Below are positions 6,297 through 7,838 of a DNA stretch of 7,838 bases, in pieces. The notes under the pieces are model-generated. The model saw nothing but the letters and a program-made list of their open reading frames with translations. It made no database searches and was not told where the DNA came from. This DNA is from an uncultured Sutterella sp. Its GTDB lineage: Bacteria > Pseudomonadota > Gammaproteobacteria > Burkholderiales > Burkholderiaceae_F. The position numbers and the translations under genes are program-made. Within the stretch, counting starts at the first letter, position 1. Each line of letters starts with the position of its first letter. Where the stretch lies: assembly GCA_934249275.1 (NCBI GenBank), contig CAKQKT010000087.1:1-7838 (forward strand), in the 5' to 3' direction.

Positions 6297-6314
6297 GAAT
6301 TTTGGAGTCTCTTT

Positions 6315-7067
6315 ATGGCTGCGCCACTCATCTGTCGAAACCCGCTTTATGTTCAGATCAAGCAGGTCCTGCTTGAGGAAATACGAACCGGCGTCTGGAA
6401 GGCCGGCGAGCAGCTGCCCACTGAGGCCGCCCTTGCGGCGCGCTTCGGCATTTCGGTCGGCACCGTGCGGCGGGCTCTGAGCGGCCTGGAGGATGAAGGC
6501 ATCATCAGCCGCCGCGAGGGATCCGGCACGTTTGTCCGCACCTACAGAGGAACCGGAAGCTGGAATCAGTTCCACATCTTTTCCGACATCGACGGCAAGC
6601 CTCGCGGAACTCGGAAGGAGCTGATGTCCATTTCCACCGTCGTTCCGCCCGACTACATTGCAAAGGATCTGCTGATTCCGCCCAAGACGCCGGTGCTTCT
6701 GATGGTTAGGAAGCTTTTTGACGACGTGGACGGCAGGGAGGAGCTCATCACGGTTGACGAAAGCTATCTGCTTGCCGACCGGTTCGAGGGGCTGACGGCG
6801 GATCGCTTCAGAAAGGCATTCCAGCCGGACGACACGCTCTACAAGTTCTACGACCGCGAATTCGGCGTTGTGATCATTCGACAGAAATGCAAGGTCAGGT
6901 TTGAGCGCGTGCCTTCGGAGATCGCCGGCCGCTTGGACATGGAGCCGGGACTGGAGGTGCTGCGAACCGATCGGCTCTCCTTCGACATTACGAAGCAGCC
7001 TGTCGAGTATCGCATCAATCGCGGCCGCGTCGAGCGCACGCAGGTCTCATTTGACGTGATGGTCTGA
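6315..7067 (+). CDS. GntR-family transcriptional regulator, HutC/UTRA type
   Basis: This 250-residue protein has an N-terminal winged helix-turn-helix at about residues 10-75, with the GntR signature in LPTEAALAARFGISVGTVRR (34-53) and the wing motif SRREGSGTFV (65-74). A UTRA ligand-binding domain covers about 95-245. HutC-type regulators are usually dimeric repressors released from DNA by a small metabolite. ATG 6315 has GGAG at 6304-6307, 7 bases upstream. It is divergent from the DcuC-M20 operon across a 345-base region with symmetric motifs, so it most likely controls that operon and itself, with the carrier's substrate or a product as effector. It could instead act on the downstream exchanger gene or elsewhere. 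The family call is firm; the target is inferred from position. Confidence 0.93.
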   Translation: MAAPLICRNPLYVQIKQVLLEEIRTGVWKAGEQLPTEAALAARFGISVGTVRRALSGLEDEGIISRREGSGTFVRTYRGTGSWNQFHIFSDIDGKPRGTRKELMSISTVVPPDYIAKDLLIPPKTPVLLMVRKLFDDVDGREELITVDESYLLADRFEGLTADRFRKAFQPDDTLYKFYDREFGVVIIRQKCKVRFERVPSEIAGRLDMEPGLEVLRTDRLSFDITKQPVEYRINRGRVERTQVSFDVMV

Positions 7068-7123
7068 GGCCGGACTCTCCGGTTGTGAGGGAAAACCCCT
7101 GAAGGCTTATTTGTTGTTTGGCT

Positions 7124-7129
7124 TACAAT
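7124..7129 (+). promoter_or_regulatory. Possible -10 element of the exchanger gene
   Basis: TACAAT matches the -10 consensus at five of six bases and lies 53 bases before ATG 7183. No good -35 is seen at the proper distance. The 115-base gap after the GntR gene has only a weak CCGG-ACTCT-CCGG stem (7070-7082) and no clear terminator, so the exchanger may have its own promoter, read-through from the regulator gene, or both. Confidence 0.3.
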
Positions 7130-7182
7130 GCGTGCAACTGTGAAAGTCGGAAGCGCGATTTTTTCACTTTTTCAAATCCGCC

Positions 7183-7838
7183 ATGGATTGGATTTCCCAT
7201 TTGCTGACGGACGCCTCCTCGGTCCCTCACATCCTTCTCGTTTACTCTCTGGTCATTGCCTTGGGAGCCGTGCTCGGCCGTCTCAAGATTTTCGGCGTGT
7301 CTCTCGGCGTGACCTTCGTGCTCTTCGTGGCGTTGGCGGCGGGCCATTTCGGCTTCACCGTGGACAAGTCCGTCCTGTTTTTCCTGCGCGACTTCGGCCT
7401 GACGCTCTTTGTCTTCTTCATCGGCCTTCAGGTCGGCCCGTCCTTTTTCGCGTCCTTCAAGAGCGGCGGCATGGTTCTCAATCTTCTGACCGTGCTGCAG
7501 GTGTTTTTGGGCGTCGCGGTCACGATCGGGCTCTACTTCCTGTTCTCCGATGTCGTGACGCTCCCGCAGATGCTGGGCGTGCACTACGGCGCCGTCACGA
7601 ACACGCCTGGCCTCGGCGCGACGCAGGAGGCGCTCGATCTCTTCAAGTATGACGGCGAAAACATTGCCGTTCCCTATGCCTGCGCCTATCCGCTGGGCGT
7701 GATCGGCACGATCGGCTCGGCCATTCTGCTTCGCTTCGTCTTCGGCATCAGGCTCTCTGACGAGGACAAGGCCTGGGACGACGAGGAGCGCGCCAATCAT
7801 CAGGAACCCATTTACTTTCACGTCGAGGTGACGAACCC
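7183..7838 (+). CDS. AspT/YidE-type membrane exchanger, N-terminal part
   Basis: The frame runs open from ATG 7183 to the end of the window, giving 218 codons; the rest of the gene (the family is usually over 500 residues) lies outside. Several hydrophobic helices are visible, with the family-typical stretches FIGLQVGPSFFASFKSGG (about 80-97) and GAVTNTPGLGATQEALDLF (about 135-153). After about residue 190 the chain becomes charged and soluble (SDEDKAWDDEERANHQEP), as expected for the start of the central TrkA-C/RCK-type part between the two membrane halves. Relatives include the aspartate:alanine exchanger AspT and the uncharacterised YidE/YbjL proteins. No other start codon lies between the upstream in-frame stop (7141-7143) and ATG 7183. 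No Shine-Dalgarno sequence is seen; a T-rich stretch (7159-7172) precedes the start. The substrate is unknown, perhaps an amino acid or dicarboxylate. Confidence 0.88.
   Translation, partial: MDWISHLLTDASSVPHILLVYSLVIALGAVLGRLKIFGVSLGVTFVLFVALAAGHFGFTVDKSVLFFLRDFGLTLFVFFIGLQVGPSFFASFKSGGMVLNLLTVLQVFLGVAVTIGLYFLFSDVVTLPQMLGVHYGAVTNTPGLGATQEALDLFKYDGENIAVPYACAYPLGVIGTIGSAILLRFVFGIRLSDEDKAWDDEERANHQEPIYFHVEVTN

Larger units (their letters stand above)
5970..6314. promoter_or_regulatory. Divergent control region between carrier operon and GntR gene
   Basis: These 345 bases lie between two genes transcribed away from each other and hold no credible coding sequence. Short open frames here lack ribosome sites and recognisable protein features. 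The region should contain the promoters of both the DcuC-M20 operon and the GntR gene, and probably the operators through which the regulator acts. Motifs seen inside it are listed separately. No convincing sigma-70 promoter could be picked for the - strand operon. Confidence 0.7.

Noticed and set aside
6080..6298. Short open frame of 72 codons in the divergent control region (and an overlapping 117-codon frame at 6127)
   Set aside because: No convincing ribosome site, no domain, and the overlapping frame runs into the GntR gene out of phase; the region fits a control region better.
7123..7821. Open frame (232 codons) on the - strand across the exchanger gene, and a + strand frame at 7128-7652
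   Set aside because: The - strand product is a Glu/Arg/Lys/His-rich shadow; the + strand one is Arg-rich and out of phase with the exchanger frame starting at 7183, which carries the real membrane protein motifs.

Overview
The window reads as ordinary chromosomal DNA of a GC-rich Gram-negative bacterium. The gene content (an SSS symporter, a DcuC-type carrier, an AspT/YidE-type carrier and several peptidase-like metallohydrolases, with no sugar genes) would suit an asaccharolytic, amino-acid- or organic-acid-using betaproteobacterium such as a gut Sutterellaceae member. That placement is an impression from codon use and gene mix, not a demonstrated assignment. No rRNA, tRNA, CRISPR array, insertion sequence or phage gene was seen.

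Layout. (1) Positions 1-3113, + strand: a probable operon holding the C-terminal part of a sodium:solute symporter, a creatininase-family amidohydrolase, and an M28-like metallopeptidase homologue with a PA domain. A very strong GC hairpin lies between the first two genes; the last two are only 4 bases apart. (2) Positions 3114-3297: a convergent intergenic stretch with three hairpins, including one terminator for each strand. (3) Positions 5969 down to 3298, - strand: a two-gene operon, a DcuC-family C4-dicarboxylate-type carrier followed 20 bases later by an M20-family metallohydrolase. (4) Positions 5970-6314: a 345-base divergent regulatory region without a credible gene but with several inverted or repeated motifs. 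(5) Positions 6315-7067, + strand: a GntR/HutC-type (UTRA) repressor divergent from the carrier operon, probably its regulator. (6) Positions 7183 to the window end, + strand: the first 218 codons of an AspT/YidE-type membrane exchanger.

The theme is two independent transporter-plus-hydrolase cassettes facing each other: SSS symporter + creatininase-like + M28-like, and DcuC-like + M20. Each looks built to import a small amide, peptide or acylated amino acid and hydrolyse it in the cytoplasm. The substrates cannot be read from the sequence. The most unusual point is that the M28-like protein keeps the His, Asp, Asp and His metal ligands but has His-Ser-His where the family has its catalytic Glu-Glu pair. 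I see no evidence of an entirely new kind of system; the candidates for novelty are that atypical active site, the substrate of the two cassettes and the divergent control region.
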